Shown here: in pieces, positions 51,852 through 61,127 of the stretch
Numbering within the stretch: position 1 is the stretch's first letter
Layout: each line of letters starts with the position of its first letter
Source: Candidatus Kuenenia stuttgartensis
Lineage (GTDB): Bacteria > Planctomycetota > Phycisphaerae > Phycisphaerales > SM1A02
Assembly: GCA_945902075.1 (NCBI GenBank)
Contig: CAMDMA010000010.1
Coordinates: forward strand, 31,856-95,855
DNA: 64,000 nt
Direction: 5' to 3'
Notes under the pieces: model-generated
Databases searched by the model: none
What the model saw: the letters and a program-made list of their open reading frames with translations, nothing else
Told to the model about the DNA's origin: nothing
Made by a program: the position numbers and the translations under genes

Positions 51852-52958
51852 TCACCGCGCGCCATAGTTCGTCTCGATCCAGTTGCGATACGAACCATCC
51901 ATTACCGCGCGCCACCACGACTCGTTCGCGAGGTACCACGCAACAGTCTTCGCGAGCCCACTCTCGAACGTCTCGTGCGGTCGGTAGCCGAGTTCTGACT
52001 GCGCTTTGCGCGGATCGATCGCGTACCGCCGATCGTGACCGGGACGATCCTTGACATACGTCACCAATGACCAGCACGGCTTGCCCTGTGACGCCGGGGA
52101 ATTAGGAAAACGCACAGCAAGCGTCGTGTCCGAAGCGAACGCAGCGTCAATTGCGGCAGTGATCTTCTGCACGATCTCGATGTTCGGCCGCTCATTCTCG
52201 CCACCGATGTTGTAAACCTCACCAACTCGTCCCTTATCGAGGGCAAGCGATACACCGCGGCAATGGTCGTCTACATGCAACCAATCACGCACGTTCATAC
52301 CATCGCCGTAGATTGGCAGCGGCTTCCCATGAAGGCAATTGACGAGCATCAGCGGGATGAGTTTCTCCGGGAATTGATATGGTCCGTAGTTGTTCGAACA
52401 GTTCGTGGTGGTCACATCAAGATGAAACGTGTGGTGATAGGCACGGACGAGATGATCACTTGCAGCCTTGCTTGCCGAATACGGCGAATTCGGCTGGTAG
52501 GGATGTGACTCCGCAAACGGCGGATCCGTGGGACCGAGCGAGCCATAGACCTCATCCGTCGAAACATGCTGAAAGCGATGAGGTAGACCACTACCGGCGA
52601 GCCAGACACTGCGGGCAGCCTTGAGTAACGAATGTGTTCCGATGACGTTGGCATCGAGAAATGCATCAGGTCCAGTGATCGAGCGATCGACATGGCTTTC
52701 GGCGGCAAAATGAACGATGGTGGCGATCCGATGATCGCGCAGAAGCATCTCGACGAGCGCGGTGTCGCGGATATCGCCATGGATGAACTCAATACGTGCT
52801 GCGTCGCAACCATCGAGATTCGCTCGATTGCCCGCGTAGGTCAACGCGTCGAGGATCACAATCCGTTCGCCCGGGACTGTCGCCAGACGATGACGGATGA
52901 AGTTTGCGCCGATGAAACCGGCACCGCCGGTTACGAGAATGGTCCGTTCGGTACTCAT
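51852..52958 (-). CDS. rfbB: dTDP-glucose 4,6-dehydratase
   Basis: A 368-residue short-chain dehydrogenase, second enzyme of dTDP-rhamnose synthesis. ILVTGGAGFIGANFIRH binds NAD, VHFAAESHVDRSI, HVSTDEVYGSLG and the YSASKAASDHLV catalytic Tyr-Lys pair follow, then YGPYQFPEKLIP and NVRDWLHVDDHCRG. The ATG at 52958 lies 16 bases after the rfbD stop. It is last in the minus-strand operon. It catalyses dTDP-glucose to dTDP-4-keto-6-deoxyglucose. Confidence 0.96.
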   Translation of the reverse strand: MSTERTILVTGGAGFIGANFIRHRLATVPGERIVILDALTYAGNRANLDGCDAARIEFIHGDIRDTALVEMLLRDHRIATIVHFAAESHVDRSITGPDAFLDANVIGTHSLLKAARSVWLAGSGLPHRFQHVSTDEVYGSLGPTDPPFAESHPYQPNSPYSASKAASDHLVRAYHHTFHLDVTTTNCSNNYGPYQFPEKLIPLMLVNCLHGKPLPIYGDGMNVRDWLHVDDHCRGVSLALDKGRVGEVYNIGGENERPNIEIVQKITAAIDAAFASDTTLAVRFPNSPASQGKPCWSLVTYVKDRPGHDRRYAIDPRKAQSELGYRPHETFESGLAKTVAWYLANESWWRAVMDGSYRNWIETNYGAR

Positions 52959-52974
52959 GAGGAAGAACTTTCGG

Positions 52975-53859
52975 TCAATTGGAAGCGTCCGCTGCACAAC
53001 GCGCAGCGTATGCACACACCACCGTGCGAAGCCCTTCGCGCCAGTGCTCCGCAGGACCGCCAAGCGCGGCCCACGTGGAATCCTTCGCGAGCACGCTCAT
53101 TGCGGGTCGAGGCGCAGGTGTTGGAAATGCACAGGTTTGGATTGGCACGACGCGTGCTTTCGCGGTGTTGAAACCGACAGCGGCTGCCTCTTCACGGATT
53201 GCGACGGCGAAGTCGTACCAGCTCGCGGTTCCCGCATTCGTCCAATGATGAATGCCAGTCAATCCTGCATCAGCGATCGACCACAGTGCACGCGCAAGTC
53301 CGTGAGCAGTCGTCGGCGAACCAACCTGGTCCGCCACGACGCGAACCTCATCACGCTCTTCCATAAGTCGAATCATCGTCTTCATGAAATTTTTTCCGTG
53401 CGCAGAGTACAGCCATGCTGTCCGAACAACGGCCGCGCCTTCTGCTCGCAAAGCTGCGAGTTCACCGTCGCGCTTGGTGCGTCCGTAGACCGAGGATGGC
53501 GCGGTAGGATGGTCTGGGGCATACGGAACATTGGATCGGCCATCGAACACATAGTCGGTCGATACGTGAACGAGTTTCGCACCGACTTCGACACACGCAG
53601 CAGCAATCGATCCAACTGCTCGGTGGTTGATACGATCGCACTCTTCAAACTCGCGTTCGGCAAGATCGACCGCGGTGTAGGCTGCCGCGTTGAAGACCAC
53701 TGTCGGCCGCAGTGCCGCACAGGCCGCGCGCACAGCAGCGTCGTCCCCGATATCAAGATCGGTCATCGCCAATGCATGCAACTGCGCGTTGACCGGTGCC
53801 CACCGAACAAGCTCGGTCGCGAGCTGCCCGCCAGCGCCGGTGATCATCGCTACGATCAC
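52975..53859 (-). CDS. rfbD: dTDP-4-dehydrorhamnose reductase
   Basis: A 294-residue reductase for the last step to dTDP-L-rhamnose. AMITGAGGQLATELVR binds NADPH, VSTDYVFDG, YGRTKRDGE (catalytic Tyr and Lys) and VVRTAWLYSAHGKNF match the family. I place the start at GTG 53859, where GGAG lies 8 bases upstream and the codon overlaps the rfbC stop (GTGA). A downstream ATG adjacent to the nucleotide-binding strand is possible but has no site. It precedes rfbB. Confidence 0.94.
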   Translation of the reverse strand: MIVAMITGAGGQLATELVRWAPVNAQLHALAMTDLDIGDDAAVRAACAALRPTVVFNAAAYTAVDLAEREFEECDRINHRAVGSIAAACVEVGAKLVHVSTDYVFDGRSNVPYAPDHPTAPSSVYGRTKRDGELAALRAEGAAVVRTAWLYSAHGKNFMKTMIRLMEERDEVRVVADQVGSPTTAHGLARALWSIADAGLTGIHHWTNAGTASWYDFAVAIREEAAAVGFNTAKARVVPIQTCAFPTPAPRPAMSVLAKDSTWAALGGPAEHWREGLRTVVCAYAARCAADASN

Positions 53860-54416
53860 GAGAAGCACTCCGCCTGCTCGAAGGATGCTGCCTTCGTGCG
53901 GTCCTTCTCGGATAACTGAACCGCGTTCACTCCGCCCACCTCGGCCAGTGGCCACAAAATACCGACGGTGGGATCACACCAAGAAAGGGAGCGATCGTGT
54001 TCGGGTGCGTACAACTCCGTGCACTTGTAGACGAAGTCAGCCTCCTCTGACAACACAAGAAAACCATGCGCGAACCCCGGAGGAATCCACAGCGAGTGTC
54101 GATTGGTTTCGGTGAGTACGCGTGCGACGTGACGACCGAACGTCGGGCTCGATCGCCGCAAATCAACAGCGACATCAAACACCGCGCCGCGCGTCACGCG
54201 AACAAGCTTCCCCTGTGGGTGCTCAATTTGATAGTGAAGCCCTCGCAAAATTCCTCGACGTGATCGGCTCCAATTGTCTTGGACAAACAGAACGTCAAGC
54301 CCCGCATTTCGAAAGGCTTGCTCATTCCAAGTCTCAAGAAAGAAACCGCGCTCGTCACCGAAAACCTTCGGCACGATCTCGATCACTTCTGGAATCTCGG
54401 TTGGACGCAACTCCAT
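53856..54416 (-). CDS. rfbC: dTDP-4-dehydrorhamnose 3,5-epimerase
   Basis: A 186-residue cupin epimerase. FGDERGFFLETWNEQAF, FVQDNWSRSRRGILRGLHYQ (catalytic His), VFDVAVDLRRSSPTFG and PPGFAHGFLVLSE (with the active-site Tyr nearby) are the standard signatures. The start at ATG 54416 is preferred because GGAGAGG is 6 bases upstream; the GTG at 54434 would waste it. It lies 20 bp after rfbA and overlaps rfbD. Confidence 0.95.
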   Translation of the reverse strand: MELRPTEIPEVIEIVPKVFGDERGFFLETWNEQAFRNAGLDVLFVQDNWSRSRRGILRGLHYQIEHPQGKLVRVTRGAVFDVAVDLRRSSPTFGRHVARVLTETNRHSLWIPPGFAHGFLVLSEEADFVYKCTELYAPEHDRSLSWCDPTVGILWPLAEVGGVNAVQLSEKDRTKAASFEQAECFS

Positions 54417-54436
54417 GCACAGCCTCTCCTTCACGA

Positions 54437-55330
54437 TTAATCGCGGTGCTTCAAGATCTGCAGCAGATACTTACCGTACTCGCTCTTTCCGATCTCGTCA
54501 CCCAGTTTCTCAAGCTGCGCATCATCGATCCAACCGTTGCGCCAGCAAATCTCTTCCGGGCAAGCAATCCGCAAGCCTTGCCGCGCTTCAAGGGTCTGCA
54601 CGAACTGAGCTGCCTGAAGCAGCGTGTCAAAAGTCCCTGTATCAAGCCACGCGCTCCCACGCCCAAGAAGTTCAACTTCAAGCTGTCCGCGTTCAAGATA
54701 CGCTTGATTCACCGATGTAATCTCGAGTTCACCGCGAGCGGACGGCTTCACGTTCTTCGCAATCTCCACAACATCGGTGTCGTAAAAGTAGAGCCCAGTG
54801 ACGGCGTAGTTTGATTTCGGAGCCTTCGGCTTCTCTTCGATCGATATGGCGCGCATCCCCTGTGTTTGGGCTGCATCGAATTCAACGACGCCATATGACT
54901 CCGGATGAGCGACTCGGTAGGCGAAGACTGTTGCGCCACCGGTTCGACCTGAAATTTCTTTCAATCGCCGGGCAAGATCGGCACCGTAGAAAATATTGTC
55001 GCCAAGTACCAACGCACTCGAACGATTGCCGAGGAATTGCTCTCCAATGATGAAGGCTTGAGCGAGACCCTCGGGCTTCGGTTGAACGGCAAACCGAATA
55101 TCTATACCCCACGCGCTGCCGTCGCCGAGTAACGAATGAAACATTGGCGCATCGTGCGGTGTGGTGATGATCAGCACCTCGCGAATACCGGCGAGCAACA
55201 ATGTGCTCAACGGGTAGTAAATCATTGGCTTGTCGTACACCGGCAGCAATTGTTTGCTTGGCCCCTTTGTGATGGGGTGCAGCCGTGTTCCACTACCGCC
55301 TGCTAGTACGATTCCTCTACGGTCGCTCAT
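54437..55330 (-). CDS. rfbA: Glucose-1-phosphate thymidylyltransferase
   Basis: A 297-residue nucleotidyltransferase that makes dTDP-glucose. [20 protein letters not shown] binds the nucleotide, then [39 protein letters not shown] and [13 protein letters not shown]. The ATG at 55330 overlaps the stop of the giant TPR gene (ATGA). It is the first of four contiguous rml genes in the order A, C, D, B. Confidence 0.97.
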   Translation of the reverse strand: MSDRRGIVLAGGSGTRLHPITKGPSKQLLPVYDKPMIYYPLSTLLLAGIREVLIITTPHDAPMFHSLLGDGSAWGIDIRFAVQPKPEGLAQAFIIGEQFLGNRSSALVLGDNIFYGADLARRLKEISGRTGGATVFAYRVAHPESYGVVEFDAAQTQGMRAISIEEKPKAPKSNYAVTGLYFYDTDVVEIAKNVKPSARGELEITSVNQAYLERGQLEVELLGRGSAWLDTGTFDTLLQAAQFVQTLEARQGLRIACPEEICWRNGWIDDAQLEKLGDEIGKSEYGKYLLQILKHRD

Positions 55331-58300
55331 CGGCCTGCTCCTTGTTGTTCATCATCAAATCTCTGCAGAGCACGCTTGACCGCGTCGAGCCGATCAAGAA
55401 TCAATCGCGGAGGAAGACTCACGCGCACCAAAAGTAACTCAGATTGAAGTGTTGCACGACGCGATGCGACCAGGTCTTTCGCCGCAAGTTCCACTTCAGC
55501 AAGCTCGACCGAGCCGAGAAGCCGATCTGGGTTTCGAGAAGCAATCGCGCGAGCTTCCGAAAAATCTCCTGACGCGATGATCGACTTTGCGAGCGTATCG
55601 CATGCTTCGCTCGACTCAGGCAAGATCGCCGCAACGCACCTCGCAAGTTTGGTCGCGAGCGCAATATCCTCGCCGCGCTGAATCAGCGCGTCGGCGAGAT
55701 TATTCATGGCTGCGATGGCCACCGGATTCGACTCGAATCGTGCGCGCATCGCTGGGTCGCGTGTAATCGCGCTTGCGACCGCATCGAGGTCAGCATCCAA
55801 GCCTCCCACAGCATCCTTATAGAGCGATTCATACCGCGCTTTTGCGCCGAGAAAATCGCCTCGCGCCGCGAGAAGATCTGCCTCGAGCAACGGCTTCGGG
55901 ATTCCACCGTCGCCCAGTTTCGCAAATCCTTCCATCGCAGCGGCGCACGATTCCGCGTCACCAAGCCGACAGAATTGGGTAAGGACGGACACGCAAGCGG
56001 AAACAAGGTCGTCCGAATTCCCTGCGAAGCGAAGTGCATCAAGCGTGGCGAGACGAGCGTCCTCGAGTGTGAGCGTCTGGGCTGACTGAATCCAAATCGA
56101 AACTGCGAGCGATCTTCGCTCCGCATCAAGTGACGCGAGCAGATCGTTCAATTCACCCGACTTACCTGCCATCACATACGAAGCGATCAGTAGCGTGAGT
56201 GGCTCGTTTGCGGAACGCTTAGCGAGAATCGCCTTTTGATGAATTGCAAGATCCGTTCGCGCACGCGACGGATCACGCTGCAAAATCGCGATGAGCGCAC
56301 GAGCAGAATCTGCTGCGAGAAGATCAGCACCATTGATGCGACGCCATGCAGATGCCGCAGCAGCGGCATCATCGACTCGGCCCGCTTCAATCGACATCCG
56401 AACCGCGAGCTCGGCAGTCGCCTCATCACTCGGGAGGCGGGAGAGCGCAATCAGCGCGAGTCGAGCGGCTTCGTCCGATTGACCCGCCGCCGAGAAGCAC
56501 TGAGTTGCCAATCGCCAAATCAGCGGAGATCCGGAATAGCGCACCGTTAACTCGCGCGCAGCACGGAGATCATCTACGTCGGGCGCGATATCACCGCTCG
56601 ATGTCGTCGCTCCATCGATCAGCGCGATTGCCGCGACAAAATCAGGCCGTACAGCGCGTGCGGCATCAAGCGCAGTTCGAAGTGCAGCCCTGCCCTCAGC
56701 ACTCAGATCGCCAACCAGCACGGCGGCAGCGATCGGCAGAATGTTTGGATCATCTGGCGACTTCGAGATTGCGGAAACCAACAAGGACCGCGCCTCATCG
56801 AACTGACTAAGTTGAATCAGTACGCGCGCGACGAGGAGATCAGAAGCCGCGGTCGGTGAGCTCGCCGCAGCCGCACGGGCGAATCGGAGTGCAATGTTTG
56901 GGTCACCAAACCCAGCCTCAAGCTCAGCCTGAACTGCATCGATCGATCCTGCGCGCGGAAGATCTCGCAAAGTGGTGCGTGCTTCGTCGATCCTTCCGTC
57001 CCGCGCCAAAAGCAGCGCAAGTTCGCGGGCTGCGAGAACTGTTGAGTCCGTGGCGAGAAGCGCGCGCAGTTCCTGCTCTGCTTCCTCTGTCTTTCCAGAG
57101 CGAATGTTTGTTCGAATCAAGGCAAGTCGATCCACAGACGCGCGCGTACGCTCAACGAGTTTGGCACGCATTGTCGCAGCTTCATCAAACTGGCCCTGAT
57201 CCTCTCGCAGCGTCGCAGCACGCCGATTGCCCGCGATGTCGTCGCCAACCAAACGTGCATACGCATCGATCGCCTGCTCCGCGCCGTTGTAGTCACCAAT
57301 TTGCTGCAGTACCCGCACGAGATCGGGATAGAGATCAGCGGAACCGGGCTGCAACTGTGCAGCACGGGACAGAAGCGTGGCTGCACGAACAGGGTCTGGC
57401 GGCGAATCAACCTCAAGCAGACGCGCAAAGGTGGTGAGAATACTCACCGAGTCTGGGGAACGGCGTTCCGCGAGCGCAAGCGCCGCGAGCGACGATGCAA
57501 TTCGCGCCATATCTCCGGAATGAAAAACTAAGTTCATCGTCGCCTCGGCAACGATCGCCCGCTGTGAGCCGCCACCGACGGCTTCTCGCACAATCGCAAC
57601 CGCTGCTGCAACAATCTCTGCGTTACGGGCTGCCACTGAGGGATCGGTCGACCAAACTTCCGACCGCGACAGTACGAACGATGCACACTCAAGACTTGGA
57701 TCACTCTTGAGTTCTTGGAGCAACCAATCCGACGAGCCGTCCGTGGGTGCGCCTACGGGCGCAAGCAGTGCGCGACGAACCCGTTCGAGTGAAATTTTTT
57801 CGTTGCTGTTCGCTGCAGTCAATGCCGCATCGATGACGCGAACCGCATCGTCGCGCTTGCCCGCCCGTTCGTAGTTTCCAGCAATCTCAATTGCACCCGA
57901 CGCTCCGAGAGGTCGTGATGATGCGCGCGCGAGGAGTGATGCTGCGAACTCCGGGTCAATTTGATAAGCAATTGGCATCAAGCTGAGGAGTGCATCGCCG
58001 TCCTCCATGGTGTTCGCGAGTTCCGACACAATGGACTTTGCGCGATCCTTCATACCGCGACGCGCGAACACCTCCGCAACGAGCGGTGCGAGCTCGGGAG
58101 GTTTTCCCATCGCTTCCCAATAGTTTGCAAGACCGTCCGGCGAATCCGTACCAAGAGCACCAAACACTCGCGACGGAACATATCCAACTTGCAGTGCGCT
58201 CGCCCACGCCTCAAGAATCGCAGCTGCAACCGATGCATCGGACTGGTAGCGCAAACCAAGGTCGCGCGCGATTCCGAGTGCATCAGGAATACGGCCAACT

Positions 58301-59622
58301 CCCGCAGAAATCCGCACGGCGCGCAAACCAACAGGCTGGCTCCTTCGACCGGATTGGTCAAACGCGCGAATCAACAAATTCAGCGCGGAGTCATATTCGC
58401 CAGACTCAACGAGCAGATCGGACAACATGACTGCGACGACTGGATCGCGACTCGGCTGTTGTACATTCTGCTCAATTTGCTCGATGCGCCCGCGTCGGGT
58501 CCCATCGCCGAGCGCGATACTGGCGGCACTCAGAAAGGGATCCGTTGCGTCATCGATATCCGTTGTTGCCGCAAGAACACGTGCTGCGGCGGCGCGATCA
58601 CCAGACAAATACTCCGCCGCAAATCGAAGCCGCCTCACGCTCGGCTTACTTGAATCGACACTCGCCATTCGATCGCGTAGTTCGTTCAGACGCCCAGCAG
58701 CGAGCAGCCGATCACCCTCAAGTTCTACAATCGCCAGTGGATCTGGAAAAAGTGGCCGAGAGGCGTTGATTGCCTCCTCTGCTCGCGATGAAAGACCAGT
58801 TGATTCAAGACCTTCGAGTAACGCCGTCAGTACTGCGGGCTCACTCACGCCAGTCGCGATCAGTGAGGCGTACATATCTCTCGCTTGTGCGACTCGCCCC
58901 GTGCCGCGAAGAAGATCTGCCTCGAGGATCGCGAGGCCCGGAATCATTGAAGAAACTGAGGCCGTTGAGGACCCTGAATTCGTAGGAGACGCTGGCAACT
59001 CAGCGCGCCACTTGCGCACTAAGGCAAGCCTTCCCTCCGAATCAGCGCCTCCTGAAGCAAGGCACTGGAGCTGAACTGCACGCCACCGAATCTCCTGCGG
59101 CTGCAGCTTTTGGAGTGTCTCTGCAGCCGTGAGTGCATCTGACCAACGACCCTGCGCCGCCCGAACTTCGAGCATCGCCTCATGAGCTCTCACGACCTGC
59201 GGATCGACCGCTAGGATCTTGTCGACGATCGGCGGAATCTCCGAGAGGTACCCGAGTGCAATCGCGCACTCGAGTTGGCCTCGAAGCGCGCGAAGTCCTT
59301 TGGGATCGAGCGTCTCTGCGTTGTTGTACATCGACGCCGCGACTTTCATATGCCGCATCGAAGGCTCCGGGACTGCCATGCGGGCCTCCGCGAGCGCAAG
59401 AAGAACCTCGAGATCAGTACCGCCGCGAGACGCAGTTGAGAGCGGTGCAAGAGCCTCTTTGTATTGGCCTGCAGCGAACAACTCCATACCGATGCGCCGA
59501 CTCTCACCCACTTGTCGCGAGCGGTACCAGTTTCGTGCTAGGACGCCACCGATCGCGATCACAACGAGCGAGCCAGCGACGGTGCCGGACAGGATGAGCC
59601 TACGTCGAGTTCTTGGATTCAA
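55327..59622 (-). CDS. Giant membrane-anchored TPR-rich protein (PrsT-like)
   Basis: A 1431-residue protein. A short basic N-terminus and one membrane helix (residues about 9-30) leave a long helical-repeat domain outside or inside the membrane. Tetratricopeptide-like units recur throughout, for example [56 protein letters not shown] and [18 protein letters not shown]. Length and context resemble the TPR protein (PrsT) of exosortase-type EPS loci, though it is longer. The start is TTG 59622 with GGGGA 7 bases upstream. It probably scaffolds the polymer-export complex. Residues elsewhere show no enzymatic motif. Confidence 0.82.
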   Translation of the reverse strand: MNPRTRRRLILSGTVAGSLVVIAIGGVLARNWYRSRQVGESRRIGMELFAAGQYKEALAPLSTASRGGTDLEVLLALAEARMAVPEPSMRHMKVAASMYNNAETLDPKGLRALRGQLECAIALGYLSEIPPIVDKILAVDPQVVRAHEAMLEVRAAQGRWSDALTAAETLQKLQPQEIRWRAVQLQCLASGGADSEGRLALVRKWRAELPASPTNSGSSTASVSSMIPGLAILEADLLRGTGRVAQARDMYASLIATGVSEPAVLTALLEGLESTGLSSRAEEAINASRPLFPDPLAIVELEGDRLLAAGRLNELRDRMASVDSSKPSVRRLRFAAEYLSGDRAAAARVLAATTDIDDATDPFLSAASIALGDGTRRGRIEQIEQNVQQPSRDPVVAVMLSDLLVESGEYDSALNLLIRAFDQSGRRSQPVGLRAVRISAGVGRIPDALGIARDLGLRYQSDASVAAAILEAWASALQVGYVPSRVFGALGTDSPDGLANYWEAMGKPPELAPLVAEVFARRGMKDRAKSIVSELANTMEDGDALLSLMPIAYQIDPEFAASLLARASSRPLGASGAIEIAGNYERAGKRDDAVRVIDAALTAANSNEKISLERVRRALLAPVGAPTDGSSDWLLQELKSDPSLECASFVLSRSEVWSTDPSVAARNAEIVAAAVAIVREAVGGGSQRAIVAEATMNLVFHSGDMARIASSLAALALAERRSPDSVSILTTFARLLEVDSPPDPVRAATLLSRAAQLQPGSADLYPDLVRVLQQIGDYNGAEQAIDAYARLVGDDIAGNRRAATLREDQGQFDEAATMRAKLVERTRASVDRLALIRTNIRSGKTEEAEQELRALLATDSTVLAARELALLLARDGRIDEARTTLRDLPRAGSIDAVQAELEAGFGDPNIALRFARAAAASSPTAASDLLVARVLIQLSQFDEARSLLVSAISKSPDDPNILPIAAAVLVGDLSAEGRAALRTALDAARAVRPDFVAAIALIDGATTSSGDIAPDVDDLRAARELTVRYSGSPLIWRLATQCFSAAGQSDEAARLALIALSRLPSDEATAELAVRMSIEAGRVDDAAAAASAWRRINGADLLAADSARALIAILQRDPSRARTDLAIHQKAILAKRSANEPLTLLIASYVMAGKSGELNDLLASLDAERRSLAVSIWIQSAQTLTLEDARLATLDALRFAGNSDDLVSACVSVLTQFCRLGDAESCAAAMEGFAKLGDGGIPKPLLEADLLAARGDFLGAKARYESLYKDAVGGLDADLDAVASAITRDPAMRARFESNPVAIAAMNNLADALIQRGEDIALATKLARCVAAILPESSEACDTLAKSIIASGDFSEARAIASRNPDRLLGSVELAEVELAAKDLVASRRATLQSELLLVRVSLPPRLILDRLDAVKRALQRFDDEQQGAGR

Positions 59623-59644
59623 TGCCGATTCCCCAATGAAATAT

Positions 59645-61117
59645 CTAGGCGTTGCGTGGATCACGCCCGCGGAACCCGATCTTGCTCGCAACCGCTCCGA
59701 TCAGCGATCGCACGATGTTGACGACTGTGAGGATACAGAGCCACACATCGAAAATGGGACCCATCTTCTCCACGTACTCGATGTCGTACTGGATCCATTC
59801 CTGAAAATCCTTGCCCTCTGCGCGGGTTCGCTTCACCTGCCAATTGCCAGTGATTCCTGGTCGAACTGACAGTCGAATCTCGCGCCAAGCTGGACAATAT
59901 TGATTTTCGTTGTCGGGACTAGGCCTTGGACCAACAATGCTCATGTCACCAAAAAGTACGTTCCAGAATTGTGGAAACTCGTCGAGTTGCAATTTTCGGA
60001 ACACCTTCCCGACTCGAGTGACGCGCGGATCATCCTTGATAAAGACCTGCGGGCCGTCGCAGAGATTCTGCTTGCGTAGTTCCGCGACGAGCGCTTCCGC
60101 ATTCCTTCGCATCGTTCGGAACTTCCAACATCGAAAAGTTGCCCCACCCTTCGACTGGCGCTTATGCCCAAAGAAGATGGGAAAGCCGTCGTCGATCACG
60201 ACCGCGAAACAGCAGACCAGTAGTACTGGAGACATCACGAGTAGTACAACGAGACTGATCAGGAAATCAGCAGCTCGTTTCACTGATACATACCAACCAG
60301 TCGATTCGATACTCACCGAAACACGTGCGGCATCATCAGGAGAAAATATCTCTTCAATGGGCCTCATAGTGACCACCGCTGTCTCTGTAGTGTCCCAGAC
60401 AACATCGGGACCGACGCAGACGAGCGGCTCGCGCTCTGCTGAAACTGCGCCAAGCCAAAGCGGAGCAACGCAGCGATCGGTAGCGCGAAGTTCGGTACCT
60501 TGAACGCCAAATACGCCGACACGCAGTTGTGTTACGCCCGAGAGCACATGATCCGGATGCGGCCAAACCGTCGCAAGATTGCGCAGCAAGTTGGTACGGC
60601 CAGATTGCGTTGAAAGGTCGAATTGTTGACCAACACACTCTGTTGCGTCAGAGCGGAGTCGACCGCCTTTTCGCATTGCTGCGAACGCAAGCGCCGAGCT
60701 ACCCGCAGCACTCCAAATTGATGCGTCGGTCATTCGCGTGCCAAGAAGTACTTGCGTCGAAGCACAATCTGCAGCGCGATAACGCCGTTCAATCTTGGTG
60801 ATGTCGCCGCGTGAATCCAGCTGAAGAAACTCGCCGTACTGTTTGGACGCTTTTTCAACGAGCCTCAATCTCGTGATATGCGCACGGTTCCAAAGAAGCG
60901 ACTCAGCGATCGCTCGAAGGTCGAACACGACCGACTGGTTCGACTCAAGTAGCAGATACAAGTCTGCACCTGGCTGCGGTACCTCCCCGCTTCCGAGCCG
61001 AACACACGCAACTCCATGCGACGACCAATAGGCTTTATGCAGTTGGGCGCACGACATTCCCCAGAGACGAATATCGCCGTCATTGGCGCGATCAGGTGCG
61101 AGCGCGTCTTTCAGCAT
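59645..61117 (-). CDS. Undecaprenyl-phosphate sugar transferase with atypical N-terminal domain
   Basis: A 490-residue protein. The C-terminal 220 residues are a bacterial sugar transferase (WbaP/WcaJ type): one membrane helix (FLISLVVLLVMSPVLLVC), CWKFRTMRRNAE, LQLDEFPQFWNVLFGDMSIV then GPRP, and VRPGITGNWQVKRTR. The N-terminal 270 residues lack the usual four-helix/CoA-binding-like module; they look soluble, with pieces such as APLWLGAVSAE and VGPDVVWD reminiscent of nucleotidyltransferase/beta-helix proteins, but this is only a resemblance. It would start repeat-unit synthesis on undecaprenyl phosphate. ATG 61117 has AAGGACGG upstream and lies 10 bp after the kinase gene. Confidence 0.85.
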   Translation of the reverse strand: MLKDALAPDRANDGDIRLWGMSCAQLHKAYWSSHGVACVRLGSGEVPQPGADLYLLLESNQSVVFDLRAIAESLLWNRAHITRLRLVEKASKQYGEFLQLDSRGDITKIERRYRAADCASTQVLLGTRMTDASIWSAAGSSALAFAAMRKGGRLRSDATECVGQQFDLSTQSGRTNLLRNLATVWPHPDHVLSGVTQLRVGVFGVQGTELRATDRCVAPLWLGAVSAEREPLVCVGPDVVWDTTETAVVTMRPIEEIFSPDDAARVSVSIESTGWYVSVKRAADFLISLVVLLVMSPVLLVCCFAVVIDDGFPIFFGHKRQSKGGATFRCWKFRTMRRNAEALVAELRKQNLCDGPQVFIKDDPRVTRVGKVFRKLQLDEFPQFWNVLFGDMSIVGPRPSPDNENQYCPAWREIRLSVRPGITGNWQVKRTRAEGKDFQEWIQYDIEYVEKMGPIFDVWLCILTVVNIVRSLIGAVASKIGFRGRDPRNA

Positions 61118-61127
61118 AATCCGTCCT

